Notes: generated by a model from the sequence alone, not told the origin. Positions 44,054 to 52,822 are shown, counted from the stretch's first letter. The stretch: DNA of 64,000 bases from an uncultured Clostridium sp. (GCA_905213875.1 CAJMJN010000001.1:119561-183560); one strand, 5' to 3'. Numbers and translations: made by a program.

Positions 44054-45121
44054 ATGAGAAAAGGATTACAAAACATTCAAAACTCTGAAAACAATGGTTA
44101 CAAAATTATAGCTGTTGATGATGAGGAAGGAATTGTAGATTCTTTATCAATATTTTTGAAAAGGTCTGGATACCAATTTGTTGGTGTTACTGACCCACTT
44201 GAGGCAATAGAAAAAGTTAAAAATGAACATTTTGATTTAATGGTTCTTGACTTTATTATGACACCCATTCACGGTGATCAAGTTGTTGAGGAAATTAGAA
44301 AATTTAACAAAGATTTATATATATTGTTACTAACAGGTCACAAGGATTTAGCTCCACCTTTAGAAACAATTAGAAGATTAGACATTCAAGGTTATTGTGA
44401 AAAAAGTGACAAATTTGACCAATTATTATTATTAATTGAGTCTGGTATAAAATCTATTGCTCAAATGAATCAAATTAAAAGTATTAATGAAGAATTATCT
44501 GATACATATGAAAAATTAGAACAAGCTTATTTAGAGAGTATCCAAACTTTACGTTATACTGTAGAGGCCAAAGATACATATACAAGAGGCCATTCTGACC
44601 GTGTTTCTGAATATTCTGTTCTTATAGGAAAATATTTAGGATTGCCAGAAGCTGATTTAGACACATTAAAAATCGGTGGTTTATTCCATGACATTGGAAA
44701 AATCGGCGTGCCTGATGCAATTTTACAAAAAAACGGAAAACTTGATGATGATGAATATTCTCAAATTAAACAACACCCTAATATTGGTGTGCACATTTTA
44801 TCACACGCAAAAATTTTCCAAAATATTTTGCCAATTGTAGAACATCACCATGAAAAATATGATGGTACAGGATATCCTAGCAGATTAGCTGGTGAAGATA
44901 TTCCATATTTGGCTAGAATTGCAGCTGTAGCTGATAGTTTTGATGCAATGACTTCAAAACGTGCTTACAGAGATTCTTTGCCTATTGATGTTGTTATTGC
45001 TGAGTTTGAGAAGTTCAGAGGTACTCAATTTGATCCTAATATTGATGATGTTTTCTTGGATATTTTGAGAAATCATTATGATGAAATTGAGGAAATTAGG
45101 AATAAGTATATGGTTGATTAA
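44054..45121 (+). CDS. Response regulator with HD-GYP output (c-di-GMP phosphodiesterase type)
   Basis: A 355-residue protein. The receiver (about 15-130) has VDDEEG, phospho-Asp in LMVLDFIMTP, LLTGHKD and the Lys in EKSDKFDQ. A coiled-coil linker follows, then an HD-GYP domain: RGHSDRVSEYS, LFHDIGKIGVP, HHHEKYDGTGYPS and VADSFDAMTS. All metal-binding and GYP residues are present, so it should be an active c-di-GMP hydrolase. It is the only regulator near the kinase at 41920 and is its likely partner, although a terminator lies between. Confidence 0.93.
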   Translation: MRKGLQNIQNSENNGYKIIAVDDEEGIVDSLSIFLKRSGYQFVGVTDPLEAIEKVKNEHFDLMVLDFIMTPIHGDQVVEEIRKFNKDLYILLLTGHKDLAPPLETIRRLDIQGYCEKSDKFDQLLLLIESGIKSIAQMNQIKSINEELSDTYEKLEQAYLESIQTLRYTVEAKDTYTRGHSDRVSEYSVLIGKYLGLPEADLDTLKIGGLFHDIGKIGVPDAILQKNGKLDDDEYSQIKQHPNIGVHILSHAKIFQNILPIVEHHHEKYDGTGYPSRLAGEDIPYLARIAAVADSFDAMTSKRAYRDSLPIDVVIAEFEKFRGTQFDPNIDDVFLDILRNHYDEIEEIRNKYMVD

Positions 45122-45142
45122 ATACTGCATATTAAAAAAACA

Positions 45143-45171
45143 TTGACATATAATAAAATATGTGCTAATAT
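45143..45171 (+). promoter_or_regulatory. Promoter of the antisense (antitoxin) RNA
   Basis: TTGACA (45143-45148), 17 nt, TAATAT (45166-45171). It faces the toxin promoter across the shared terminator. Confidence 0.7.
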
Positions 45172-45177
45172 AATTAT

Positions 45178-45262
45178 AGCAAATCGCAAAACAAAGTCAA
45201 TTAAAGATTAAACAAAAAAAGACTAGGAATGTCGGCTAAAACATTTTCCTAGTCTTTTCTTT
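45178..45262 (+). ncRNA. Putative antisense antitoxin RNA
   Basis: Predicted from a consensus promoter to the terminator at 45217-45258, about 85 nt, with no ORF. It carries ACAAAGTC (45191-45198) and AAGATTAAAC (45204-45213). The same two blocks occur in the same order at 45320-45327 and 45332-45341, over the start of the toxin ORF on the other strand, so the RNA can pair with the toxin mRNA across its start codon. The terminator loop adds GTCGGC, complementary to the 5' end of the toxin mRNA. Confidence 0.6.
45217..45258. terminator. Shared bidirectional terminator of the toxin-antitoxin pair
   Basis: AAAAGACTAGGAA (45217-45229) / TTCCTAGTCTTTT (45246-45258), 13-bp perfect stem with a 16-nt loop and T/A-runs on both sides. 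Confidence 0.85.
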
Positions 45263-45264
45263 TG

Positions 45265-45333
45265 CTACTTACTTAGTTGCTTTACTATGTAGTAAATCAA
45301 TATAAGCTTTATCAGCTCAACAAAGTCTTTCAA
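45265..45333 (-). CDS. Putative type I toxin peptide, 22 residues
   Basis: It starts at TTG 45333 with a perfect AAGGAGG 7 nt upstream and ends at TAG 45265. The peptide begins MKDFVELIKL, continues ILIYYI and ends VKQLSK: one hydrophobic helix with charged ends, like small membrane toxins. The Fst toxin of pAD1 also opens MKD, but the conserved inner Pro of Fst is absent. The mRNA has its own consensus promoter, a 5' stem (TGCC/GGCA) and the shared terminator. The convergent layout with repeats supports the call more than the peptide alone. Confidence 0.6.
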   Translation of the reverse strand: MKDFVELIKLILIYYIVKQLSK

Positions 45334-45374
45334 GATTAAACCTCCTTCCTGCCTCTAAGCAAGTCGGCATTTAT

Positions 45375-45403
45375 ATATTAAACTAATTGATAAAATTTGT
45401 CAA
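45375..45403 (-). promoter_or_regulatory. Promoter of the toxin mRNA
   Basis: On the minus strand TTGACA (45403-45398), 17 nt, TAATAT (45380-45375). RNA start is expected near 45368 with GCCGAC at its 5' end. Confidence 0.75.
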
Positions 45404-45463
45404 TGTAATTCATTAGTAAAACAAGAAGCAGATTTGTATATTATACCTTATCTAAATTTATTT

Positions 45464-47647
45464 TTAAACCTTCATGGTTAATCCAACTTTTTGTCTGTCC
45501 TTATCTATCTTAATAACTTTTACTTTTACAATATCACCTACAGAAACTAAATCTGATGGATTTTTTATAAACTTATCACTCATTTCTGAAATGTGTACAA
45601 GTCCATCATGTTTAACTCCGATATCTACAAATGCTCCAAAATCAATTACATTTCTTACTGTACCTGTTAATACCATTCCTTCTTTTAAGTCTTCTAATTT
45701 TAAAACATCACTTCTCAAAATAGGTTTTGGCATATCTTCACGAGGGTCTCTTCCTGGTTTTGATAATTCTTCTACTATGTCTGATAATGTCATTTCGCCT
45801 ATTTCTAGTTGTTTAGCCATTTCTTCTACATTTATTGTTTTTAGTTTTTTTCTTAATTCTTCTAGTTTTTCTTTATCCTTTAAATCTTTTTTATCAAATC
45901 CCATTGTTTCTAATAATTTTTCTGTTGCTTCATAACTTTCTGGGTGAACTGCTGTTACTTCTAAAGGATTATCTCCGTCTAATATTCTTAAGAAACCTGC
46001 ACATTGTTCAAATGCTACTTTTCCTAATTTAGGTACTTTTAATAATTGTTTTCTATTTTTTAATTTTCCATTTTCGTCTCTATATTTTACAATATTTTTT
46101 GCTATTGTATTATTAATTCCTGATACATAAGATAAAAGTGATGGTGTTGCTGTATTTACATCTACTCCTACTTTATTAACACTATCTTCTACTACAGCTG
46201 TTAGGCTTTCAGACAATTTCTTTTGATTTACATCATGTTGATATTGTCCTACACCAATAGCTTTAGGGTCTATTTTTACAAGTTCTGCAAGTGGGTCTTG
46301 TAAACGTCTAGCAATAGAAATAGCTCCTCTTATTGATACATTTATATCTGGATATTCTTCTGTTGCAAGTTTTGATGCAGAATATACTGATGCTCCTGCC
46401 TCACTTACAATTACATAATGAACCGGTCTTGATGCTTCTTTTATCATGTCTGAAACAAACATTTCAGATTCTCTTGAGGCTGTACCATTTCCAATTGCAA
46501 TCATATCAATTTTATCTTTGTCAATTAATTTTAGAAGTTCTTTTTTAGCACCTTCAACATCATTTTGAGGTTCTGTTGGATATACTGTTGTATAGTCTAA
46601 AACTTTTCCTGTTTCGTCTATAACTGCAATTTTACAACCTGTTCTATATGCAGGGTCAAATCCCATAACAGTTTTTCCCTTTATTGGTGCCCCTAACAAC
46701 AATTGTTTAGAGTTTTTACCAAATACTTTTATAGCTTTTTCTTCAGCTTTTTCTGTTAAATCTGAACGGATTTCTCTATCTATTGAAGGTTCAATTAATC
46801 TTTTGAAACTATCTAAAATTGTGTCTTTAAGCATTTGTGTGAATTGAGTTTCACCTTTTAATATATCTCTTTCAATATATTTTAATATTTTTTCTTCTGG
46901 TTTTTCTAAAGAAACTTTTAAGAATCCTTCTTTTTCTCCACGGTTTATTGCTAAAATTCTATGGCTTGGAATGTATTTTAAAGCTTCTTGATATTCATAA
47001 TACATTTCATAATTTGACTTTTCCTCTACTTTTGAAGCTTTTGTTACAATTGTTCCTTCTCTATAACATAATTTTTTAATTTCTTTTCTGTATTTTGCAT
47101 TATCTGAAATTGTTTCAGCAATAATATCTAAAGCTCCTTGTATTGCATCTTCTGCGGTTGCTACAACTTTGTCCTTATTTTTCTTATCTTCTTTTGATAG
47201 GCTGTCAATATTTACATATTGTTTTGCAATTTCATTTATATCTTTTGTTTCCTTTTGTTCTAAAATAATATCAGCAAGTGGCTCTAATCCCTTAGCTTTA
47301 GCAACTGTTGCTCTTGTTTTCTTTTTTTGTTTATATGGTCTATAAATATCTTCTACTTCTGCCAAGGTTTTTGCAATAGCTACAGCTTGTAAAATTTCGT
47401 CTGTTAGTTTTCCTTGTTCATCTATAGATTTTATGATTTCTTCTTTTCTTTGCTCTAAATTTCTTAAATATGTTAATCTTTCTCCTAAATCTCTTAATGT
47501 TTCGTCGCTTAGTCCTCCTGTTACTTCTTTCCTATATCTTGCGATAAATGGAATTGTATTACCTTCGTCAATTAATTTGATTGTGTTTTCTACTTGTGAA
47601 TTTTTTACACCTAGTTCTTGTGCAATTGTTACTACTATTTTATCCAT
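45464..47647 (-). CDS. tex: Tex, RNA-binding transcription accessory protein
   Basis: A 727-residue protein with the standard Tex order: an N-terminal helical domain (FIARYRKEVTGGLSDETLRDL, then VEDIYRPYKQKKKTRATVA), a YqgF-like RNase fold (VMGFDPAYRTGCKIAVIDETG), tandem HhH (SYVSGINNTIAKNIVKYRDENG; CAGFLRILDG) and a C-terminal S1 domain (VLTGTVRNVIDFGAFVDIGVKHDGLVH). Tex binds RNA polymerase and nucleic acid and is a housekeeping factor. The coding frame is complete. Confidence 0.97.
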   Translation of the reverse strand: MDKIVVTIAQELGVKNSQVENTIKLIDEGNTIPFIARYRKEVTGGLSDETLRDLGERLTYLRNLEQRKEEIIKSIDEQGKLTDEILQAVAIAKTLAEVEDIYRPYKQKKKTRATVAKAKGLEPLADIILEQKETKDINEIAKQYVNIDSLSKEDKKNKDKVVATAEDAIQGALDIIAETISDNAKYRKEIKKLCYREGTIVTKASKVEEKSNYEMYYEYQEALKYIPSHRILAINRGEKEGFLKVSLEKPEEKILKYIERDILKGETQFTQMLKDTILDSFKRLIEPSIDREIRSDLTEKAEEKAIKVFGKNSKQLLLGAPIKGKTVMGFDPAYRTGCKIAVIDETGKVLDYTTVYPTEPQNDVEGAKKELLKLIDKDKIDMIAIGNGTASRESEMFVSDMIKEASRPVHYVIVSEAGASVYSASKLATEEYPDINVSIRGAISIARRLQDPLAELVKIDPKAIGVGQYQHDVNQKKLSESLTAVVEDSVNKVGVDVNTATPSLLSYVSGINNTIAKNIVKYRDENGKLKNRKQLLKVPKLGKVAFEQCAGFLRILDGDNPLEVTAVHPESYEATEKLLETMGFDKKDLKDKEKLEELRKKLKTINVEEMAKQLEIGEMTLSDIVEELSKPGRDPREDMPKPILRSDVLKLEDLKEGMVLTGTVRNVIDFGAFVDIGVKHDGLVHISEMSDKFIKNPSDLVSVGDIVKVKVIKIDKDRQKVGLTMKV

Positions 47648-47700
47648 TTTTTATGTATGATATATTTACCTTCTTAATATATCAATACTCCTTTCTTATT

Positions 47701-49002
47701 TTATTTTTCTATACAGAATACTGCATATAATGGTATTGATTTTATATTATTTGCTAGTCCAAAATTATTAGCTGAAATTCTATATGCTAATTTTGTTTTA
47801 TTTCTTTCCATAAAATAATTTAGGCTTCTAGATTTTTTATTTTCACTTGCCTTTACTTCTATTGGAATTACTCCTTGACTTGTATCTATTAAAAAATCAA
47901 TTTCTGCCACTTGATTTTTGGCCCAATAATATAAACTAATTTCTTTTGCTTTCAATTCATTTGCTACGTAATTTTCTGTAATTACTCCTTTATATTGAAA
48001 ATTACTATTTAATAGAACCATATTTCTTGGTATTTCTAACAATTCTGTTAAAATTCCAGTATCACTTAAATATAATTTGAATTTTGATTCATCCATAAAA
48101 CCTTTTAATGGTGTTTCAAATCTTTCTACCATATAACAAGGAATTACTAATTGGCTAGCAATTAGCCATTCTAGACTACTTTCAAATTCTCGTTTTCTTG
48201 CATATTGTTCTATTTTTGAAAATTGAAATTTTTTGTTTTCTTTTGCTAATTGGCTTGGAATATTTTTGTATAATTTTTCTATTTTTATATTTTCATAATA
48301 ATTTAAAGTGTATTTTTTCATATCTGCAAAATATGCATCAATAATAGAAGTTAATAAATTATTATTAAATTTTAAAATTTCTAAATCATTTTGAATGATG
48401 TTTTTTACTGCAATTGGCATACCACCTGTTGCAATAAATAATCTATAATAGTCAAGTAGTTTTTCGTGTATTGGATTACTCATTTTTGTATTGGTATCAA
48501 AACATTTCCTTATTTCTGGTATAATATTTGCATATCCAATAGCATCTAGGAATTCTTCAAATGTCATTGGGTACATATATTTTATTATAACTTTTCCAAC
48601 CGGAAATGAACTTGAAAATCTTTTTAGTTTTACCCCTAATAATGACCCGGCACAAATTATGTTATAATGTTTCTTTGATTCACAAAAATATTTTAATGCT
48701 GATATTAGTTTTTCGGATTCTTGTATTTCATCAAAAAATATTATTGTTTCTTCTGTTATTAGTCTTCCTAGTAATAATTCCATTTTTTTTACTTTATTTT
48801 CAGTTGGTATTGATTCATTAAAAATTTCTACAATTCCTTCTTCATCCATTAAATTTAGATAAATATAATCTTTGTAATTTTCTTTACAAAATTTATCTAT
48901 AATATAAGTTTTTCCTATTTGTCTTGCTCCAACTACCATCAATGGTGTCTCACTTTGCTTTTCTTTCCATTCCTTTAACTCTTCCCAAAATTTTCTTTTC
49001 AT
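47701..49002 (-). CDS. AAA-family ATPase with DUF4143 domain
   Basis: A 433-residue protein. The P-loop MVVGARQIGKTYIIDKF, Walker B EETIIFFDEIQES and sensor IICAGSLLGV form an AAA_14 domain. The C-terminal DUF4143 part has LYLSDTGILTELLE and a nuclease-like YYWAKNQVAEIDFLID ... IPIEVKAS motif (E-x-D...E-x-K). This is a very common family of unknown function, often suspected of being mobile or defence-linked. ATG 49002 has GAGGAG 8 nt upstream; the frame from 49041 is longer but unsupported. Tandem repeats lie upstream. Confidence 0.9.
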   Translation of the reverse strand: MKRKFWEELKEWKEKQSETPLMVVGARQIGKTYIIDKFCKENYKDYIYLNLMDEEGIVEIFNESIPTENKVKKMELLLGRLITEETIIFFDEIQESEKLISALKYFCESKKHYNIICAGSLLGVKLKRFSSSFPVGKVIIKYMYPMTFEEFLDAIGYANIIPEIRKCFDTNTKMSNPIHEKLLDYYRLFIATGGMPIAVKNIIQNDLEILKFNNNLLTSIIDAYFADMKKYTLNYYENIKIEKLYKNIPSQLAKENKKFQFSKIEQYARKREFESSLEWLIASQLVIPCYMVERFETPLKGFMDESKFKLYLSDTGILTELLEIPRNMVLLNSNFQYKGVITENYVANELKAKEISLYYWAKNQVAEIDFLIDTSQGVIPIEVKASENKKSRSLNYFMERNKTKLAYRISANNFGLANNIKSIPLYAVFCIEK

Positions 49003-49065
49003 ACGCAAACTCCTCGTAATTTGATAACTTAATTGTATCACTAGTTTTAAATTTTATCAAGCTAG

Positions 49066-49193
49066 TTTCACATTTTTATGTGTTTTTTGTTGTCTTATTT
49101 CACGTTTTTATGTAATTATTTTTGTTTTATTTCACGTTTTTATGTAATTATTTTCGTTTTGTTTCACATTTTTATACTATTTTTGGTGTGTCA
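49066..49193. repeat. Four tandem units with an exact 32-bp period
   Basis: TTTCAC[A/G]TTTTTAT starts at 49066, 49098, 49130 and 49162. The two middle units are nearly identical over all 32 bp. They lie 64 bp upstream of the DUF4143 ATPase start. Only the first 14 bp are well kept in all four, and no spacers are unique, so this is not CRISPR. A multi-site operator is the simplest reading. Confidence 0.8.
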
Positions 49194-49212
49194 TTTTGTA
49201 TTTTTAAAAATC

Positions 49213-49295
49213 AAAACACACCATTAGCATAAAACCTGCTATATCTATTAAATAAATTTATTAATAATATAGTTATTTATACTCTGGTGTGTTTT
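49213..49295 (-). terminator. Large hairpin after the ABC-F gene
   Basis: AAAACACACCA (49213-49223) / TGGTGTGTTTT (49285-49295), with an inner CTATAT / ATATAG stem. On the minus strand it ends in a T-rich run, just after the ABC-F stop. Confidence 0.65.
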
Positions 49296-49302
49296 ACACT
49301 AT

Positions 49303-50886
49303 TTATTCTATTCCTAAATATTCATTATATGTTATTTCTCTATCTATCACTTCGCCATTTTCTTTTATATCTATTATTCTATTTGCAACTGTTTGAGTTA
49401 ATTCATGGTCATGTGATGTGAATAAAATATTTCCAGTAAATTTTTTCATTCCTTCATTTACAGATGTAATACTTTCCATATCTAAATGGTTTGTTGGTTC
49501 ATCAAATATTAGGAAGTTTGCTCCTGATAGCATCATTTTTGATAATACACATCTTACTTTTTCTCCACCTGACAATACATTTACTTTTTTCAATGCTTCA
49601 TCTCCTGAGAATAACATTCTTCCTAAAAAGCTTCTTATATATGTTTCATCTGGGTCTTTTGAGTATTTTCTTAACCATTCTGTTATGTTTTCATCTGTTT
49701 CAAACAAGTAGTTATTATCTTTTGGGAAATAATTTGTTGTTATTGTTGTTCCCCATTCGATTTTTCCTTCGTCTGGTTCTAGTTCTCCTGCAATTATTTG
49801 GAATAATATTGTTTTTGCAAGTTCATTGTCTGCTAAAAATGCTATTTTATTTCCTTCTTTTACACTAAAAGATATGTTGTCTAATAATTTTACTCCATCT
49901 ACTGTTTTAGATACATTTTTTACTTGTAAAATTTCTTTTCCTGGTTCTCTATCAGGTTTGAAGTCTACATATGGATATTTTCTGTTTGATGGTTTTATTT
50001 CCTCTAATTGAATTTTTTCTAATGTTTTCTTTCTTGATGTTGCTTGTTTTGATTTTGATGCATTTGCACTAAATCTTGCAATAAAGTCTTGTAATTCTTT
50101 GATTTTTTCTTCTTTTTTCTTGTTTTGCTCTCTTGCTTGTTTTTGTGCTAGTTGACTTGATTCATACCAGAAGTCGTAGTTTCCTGGATATACTTTTATT
50201 TTTCCAAAGTCAACATCTGCTATATATGTACAAACTTTGTTTAAGAAATATCTATCATGTGATACTACTATTACAGTGTTTTCGAAATCTATTAAAAATT
50301 CTTGTAACCATTCAATACTCTTTAAGTCCAAGTCATTTGTAGGCTCGTCTAGTAACAATACATCTGGATTTCCAAATAAAGCTTGTGCTAATAGCACTTT
50401 TACTTTATCTCTTGCTTCTATTTCTTTCATATATTTATAATGGTTTTCAGGAATAATTCCTAAATCATTTAAAAGTTTTGCTGCATCTGATTCTGCATTC
50501 CATCCATCTAGTTCTGCAAATCTTTCTTCTAATTTTGCAGCTTTCATTCCATCTTCTTCTGAGAAATCTGGTTTTGCATATATTGCTTCTTTTTCTTTCA
50601 TTATGTCATATAATTCTTTATTTCCCATTATTACTGTATCTATTACTGTAAATTCTTCAAAAGCATAGTGGTCTTGTTTTAACATTGAAAGTCTTTCACC
50701 TTTTTCTAAAGATACATCACCTTTACTTGGCTCTAACTCTCCTGATAACACTTTTAAAAATGTTGATTTACCAGCTCCATTTGCTCCTATAATTCCATAG
50801 CAGTTTCCTTTTGCAAATCTTATATTAACATCTTCAAATAATACTCTTTTTCCAAATCTAACTGTTACATTATTTGCACTTAACAT
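49303..50886 (-). CDS. ABC-F family ATPase (ribosome-associated type)
   Basis: A 527-residue protein with two ABC domains and no membrane helix. The first has GIIGANGAGKSTFLKVL and VLLLDEPTNDLDLKS; the second has a weaker P-loop (IAFLADNELAKTILFQI, without GKST), LSGGEKVRCVLSKMM and FLIFDEPTNHLDMES. A basic linker (KKKEEKIKELQDFIARFSAN) lies between. ABC-F proteins act on the ribosome; this layout resembles the YbiT/Ettb-like group. TAGGAGG precedes the ATG. Confidence 0.93.
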   Translation of the reverse strand: MLSANNVTVRFGKRVLFEDVNIRFAKGNCYGIIGANGAGKSTFLKVLSGELEPSKGDVSLEKGERLSMLKQDHYAFEEFTVIDTVIMGNKELYDIMKEKEAIYAKPDFSEEDGMKAAKLEERFAELDGWNAESDAAKLLNDLGIIPENHYKYMKEIEARDKVKVLLAQALFGNPDVLLLDEPTNDLDLKSIEWLQEFLIDFENTVIVVSHDRYFLNKVCTYIADVDFGKIKVYPGNYDFWYESSQLAQKQAREQNKKKEEKIKELQDFIARFSANASKSKQATSRKKTLEKIQLEEIKPSNRKYPYVDFKPDREPGKEILQVKNVSKTVDGVKLLDNISFSVKEGNKIAFLADNELAKTILFQIIAGELEPDEGKIEWGTTITTNYFPKDNNYLFETDENITEWLRKYSKDPDETYIRSFLGRMLFSGDEALKKVNVLSGGEKVRCVLSKMMLSGANFLIFDEPTNHLDMESITSVNEGMKKFTGNILFTSHDHELTQTVANRIIDIKENGEVIDREITYNEYLGIE

Positions 50887-50993
50887 TTTACTTCCTCCTA
50901 GTTATTAGTCTTTGGTATTATACTATATTTTTCTTGTATTTTCAAGGTTCATGTTGATAACGGCGCTTTTGATAAAACATTTGTATTAGCATT

Positions 50994-51650
50994 TTATTTT
51001 AAAGTGTATTGTCCAATGTCTGGCTCTGTAAATACAGCCTCATCTACAGTATTAAAATTGTATTCTTTTTCTGTTATTTGGTTATCCATAATGTTTTTTA
51101 TAGCAATTCCTGTTTCTTTATCTACATATACTTCATTTTTTTCAGTTCCATTCATGAAAAGAGGTGACATATAATTAGTTATAGAATAACAGTCTTTTCC
51201 GTTATAATTAGTAGATTTTATTACTGCAAATGTACAAGCTAATAGTGTTTGCCAGTCATTGTCTGTTTCTAAAGAGTTTGTTAATTGTACACTTATTGTA
51301 TTAGCAGCATTTAATTGTGCTGTTTTAGAATCCTTTGCATCCCAGAAAACATCACATCTTTCACCATTATTATATTGTGACATTTTTATTACTTCTCCAT
51401 TAGACTCTGTCCTTTGTAAAATCACAGCTTGCTTGTTTCCGTCTTGATAATAATTTATTAAAACATTCGTACTGTCATCTGTAAATGTTTGATTTATTGT
51501 TGCTGAAAAGTTTGAAATGGATGTATATTGTGCTATTTTATTTTGTAATCCTTTCACTATAATAAAATTCCTTAGAGTATAGAGTACAAATATAGCTAGT
51601 ACTATTAATATGATTAATAAAATAATTTTAAATGTTTTTTTCTTGTTCAT
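50994..51650 (-). CDS. Membrane-anchored protein of unknown function, 218 residues
   Basis: One N-terminal helix (IILLIILIVLAIFVLYTL) is followed by an extracellular domain with a LolA/lipoprotein-like strand pattern: ATINQTFTDDSTNVLINYYQ, AVILQRTESNGEVIKMSQY, EVYVDKETGIAIKNIMD. The ATG has AGGAGG. No catalytic motif is seen. It is followed by a terminator-poor gap and the ABC-F gene's promoter is separate. Confidence 0.7.
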   Translation of the reverse strand: MNKKKTFKIILLIILIVLAIFVLYTLRNFIIVKGLQNKIAQYTSISNFSATINQTFTDDSTNVLINYYQDGNKQAVILQRTESNGEVIKMSQYNNGERCDVFWDAKDSKTAQLNAANTISVQLTNSLETDNDWQTLLACTFAVIKSTNYNGKDCYSITNYMSPLFMNGTEKNEVYVDKETGIAIKNIMDNQITEKEYNFNTVDEAVFTEPDIGQYTLK

Positions 51651-51807
51651 AAAAAACTCCTCCTATATTTTTTGTATAATTATATCATATAATAGAATTT
51701 TTTGTTTGATTTTTTCACTTTTTTATTAATTTGCAAAATATTATAGACAAATAAAAATCAACCACTTTTGAATTTTAAAACCCTAAAGTGATCGATATAT
51801 TATTTTT

Positions 51808-51996
51808 TTAATCATCAAACAATAATTTTATTCCCCATAATCCAGATATTCCAACTAATACATATACTATTCTAGATATAACTGACATTTCTCCAAATAT
51901 TGTTGCAACTAAGTCAAATCCGAAAAATCCTATTAATCCCCAATTTATAGCACCAATTATTATTAGCACTAATGCTATTTTATCAATGACTTTCAT
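51808..51996 (-). CDS. DUF378 small membrane protein
   Basis: A 62-residue protein with two helices, IALVLIIIGAINWGLIGFFG and ISRIVYVLVGISGLWGIKLL. The 'GAINWGL-x-G' signature defines DUF378. AGGAGG lies close to the ATG. Role unknown; single-gene unit. Confidence 0.92.
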   Translation of the reverse strand: MKVIDKIALVLIIIGAINWGLIGFFGFDLVATIFGEMSVISRIVYVLVGISGLWGIKLLFDD

Positions 51997-52248
51997 GTTT
52001 TCCTCCTTTTGCTTTGTTTTTCTTATTATGTGTTATTTTATTGTATTTATTCTAAAAAAATGAAAAAGCGAGAAAATTTCTGAGAAAGCAAGAAAAATTA
52101 ACAAAATATTTATAAAATCCCTTATTAATCAAAAATATAAAAATTGACTGCTTAGTATTTATTAATTTATAATTCATAAAAACATTTTAATACAGAATAT
52201 TTTATTGATTTTTGATAAAAATATATAATAGTAGGAGTGGTATATATT

Positions 52249-52518
52249 ATGGATAATAATCAGATTTTAAAATTAGAAAATTTATTTAATAGTTTATTAA
52301 ATAGAGAGGTTAAATTAGCTTTTGCTGGATGTTTAGAAGGTAGTTTAATTATAAATTCTTTTAAATATTTATTAAATCTTGATTTATTAACTATTATGGA
52401 TTCATCTAATAATTATTATTTTAAATTTAATATTAATCAAGTTTATAATGTTTCTTTTGAAAAAGATAAAATTGTTTTTTATCTAGATTATGATGTTAAT
52501 GTTACTATTTTATATTAG
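52249..52518 (+). CDS. Hypothetical protein, 89 residues
   Basis: ATG 52249 follows TAGGAGTGG at 8 nt; the GTG at 52237 lies inside that site. The protein (MDNNQILKLENLFNSLLNRE ... VFYLDYDVNVTILY) is a small alpha/beta fold and is not recognised. A short hairpin (AAAATG-x-CTATATAG-x-CATTTT, 52530-52551) follows. Confidence 0.55.
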   Translation: MDNNQILKLENLFNSLLNREVKLAFAGCLEGSLIINSFKYLLNLDLLTIMDSSNNYYFKFNINQVYNVSFEKDKIVFYLDYDVNVTILY

Positions 52519-52559
52519 ATTACAAATAAAAAATGCCTATATAGACATTTTCTATTTTA

Positions 52560-52760
52560 CTACTTTTTTATTTTTTCTAATTCTTTTTTATCGTTTTCAT
52601 CTAAATTTTGTAAACTAAATCCAAGCAATGATATTACAACTTTATTAAATGATAAATTTTTTATATCTGCTAATAATTGTATATCATCTACAATATTTTC
52701 AGGTAGTCTAAGTGTTTTACTAATTCCACTATGATTTTTAGGTATTTTTAACTTGTTCAT
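52560..52760 (-). CDS. Ribbon-helix-helix-like small protein, 66 residues
   Basis: AGGAGG lies 7 nt before the ATG. SKTLRLPENIVDDIQLLADI then KNLSFNKVVISLLGFSL fits the Arc/CopG pattern: a beta strand with alternating residues (KTLRL), two helices, and a turn at 'LSFN'. It could be a small DNA-binding regulator or an antitoxin without a visible toxin partner. Confidence 0.6.
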   Translation of the reverse strand: MNKLKIPKNHSGISKTLRLPENIVDDIQLLADIKNLSFNKVVISLLGFSLQNLDENDKKELEKIKK

Positions 52761-52822
52761 CTCTAGCCTCCTTTGCAGTTATTTTACACTAAAAAGTAAT
52801 TCTAATATGCACCTATTTTTGC

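Noticed and set aside
49066..49193. CRISPR array
   Set aside because: Only about 14 bp of each 32-bp unit is kept, the intervening bases are also similar to each other rather than unique, and no cas genes are present.
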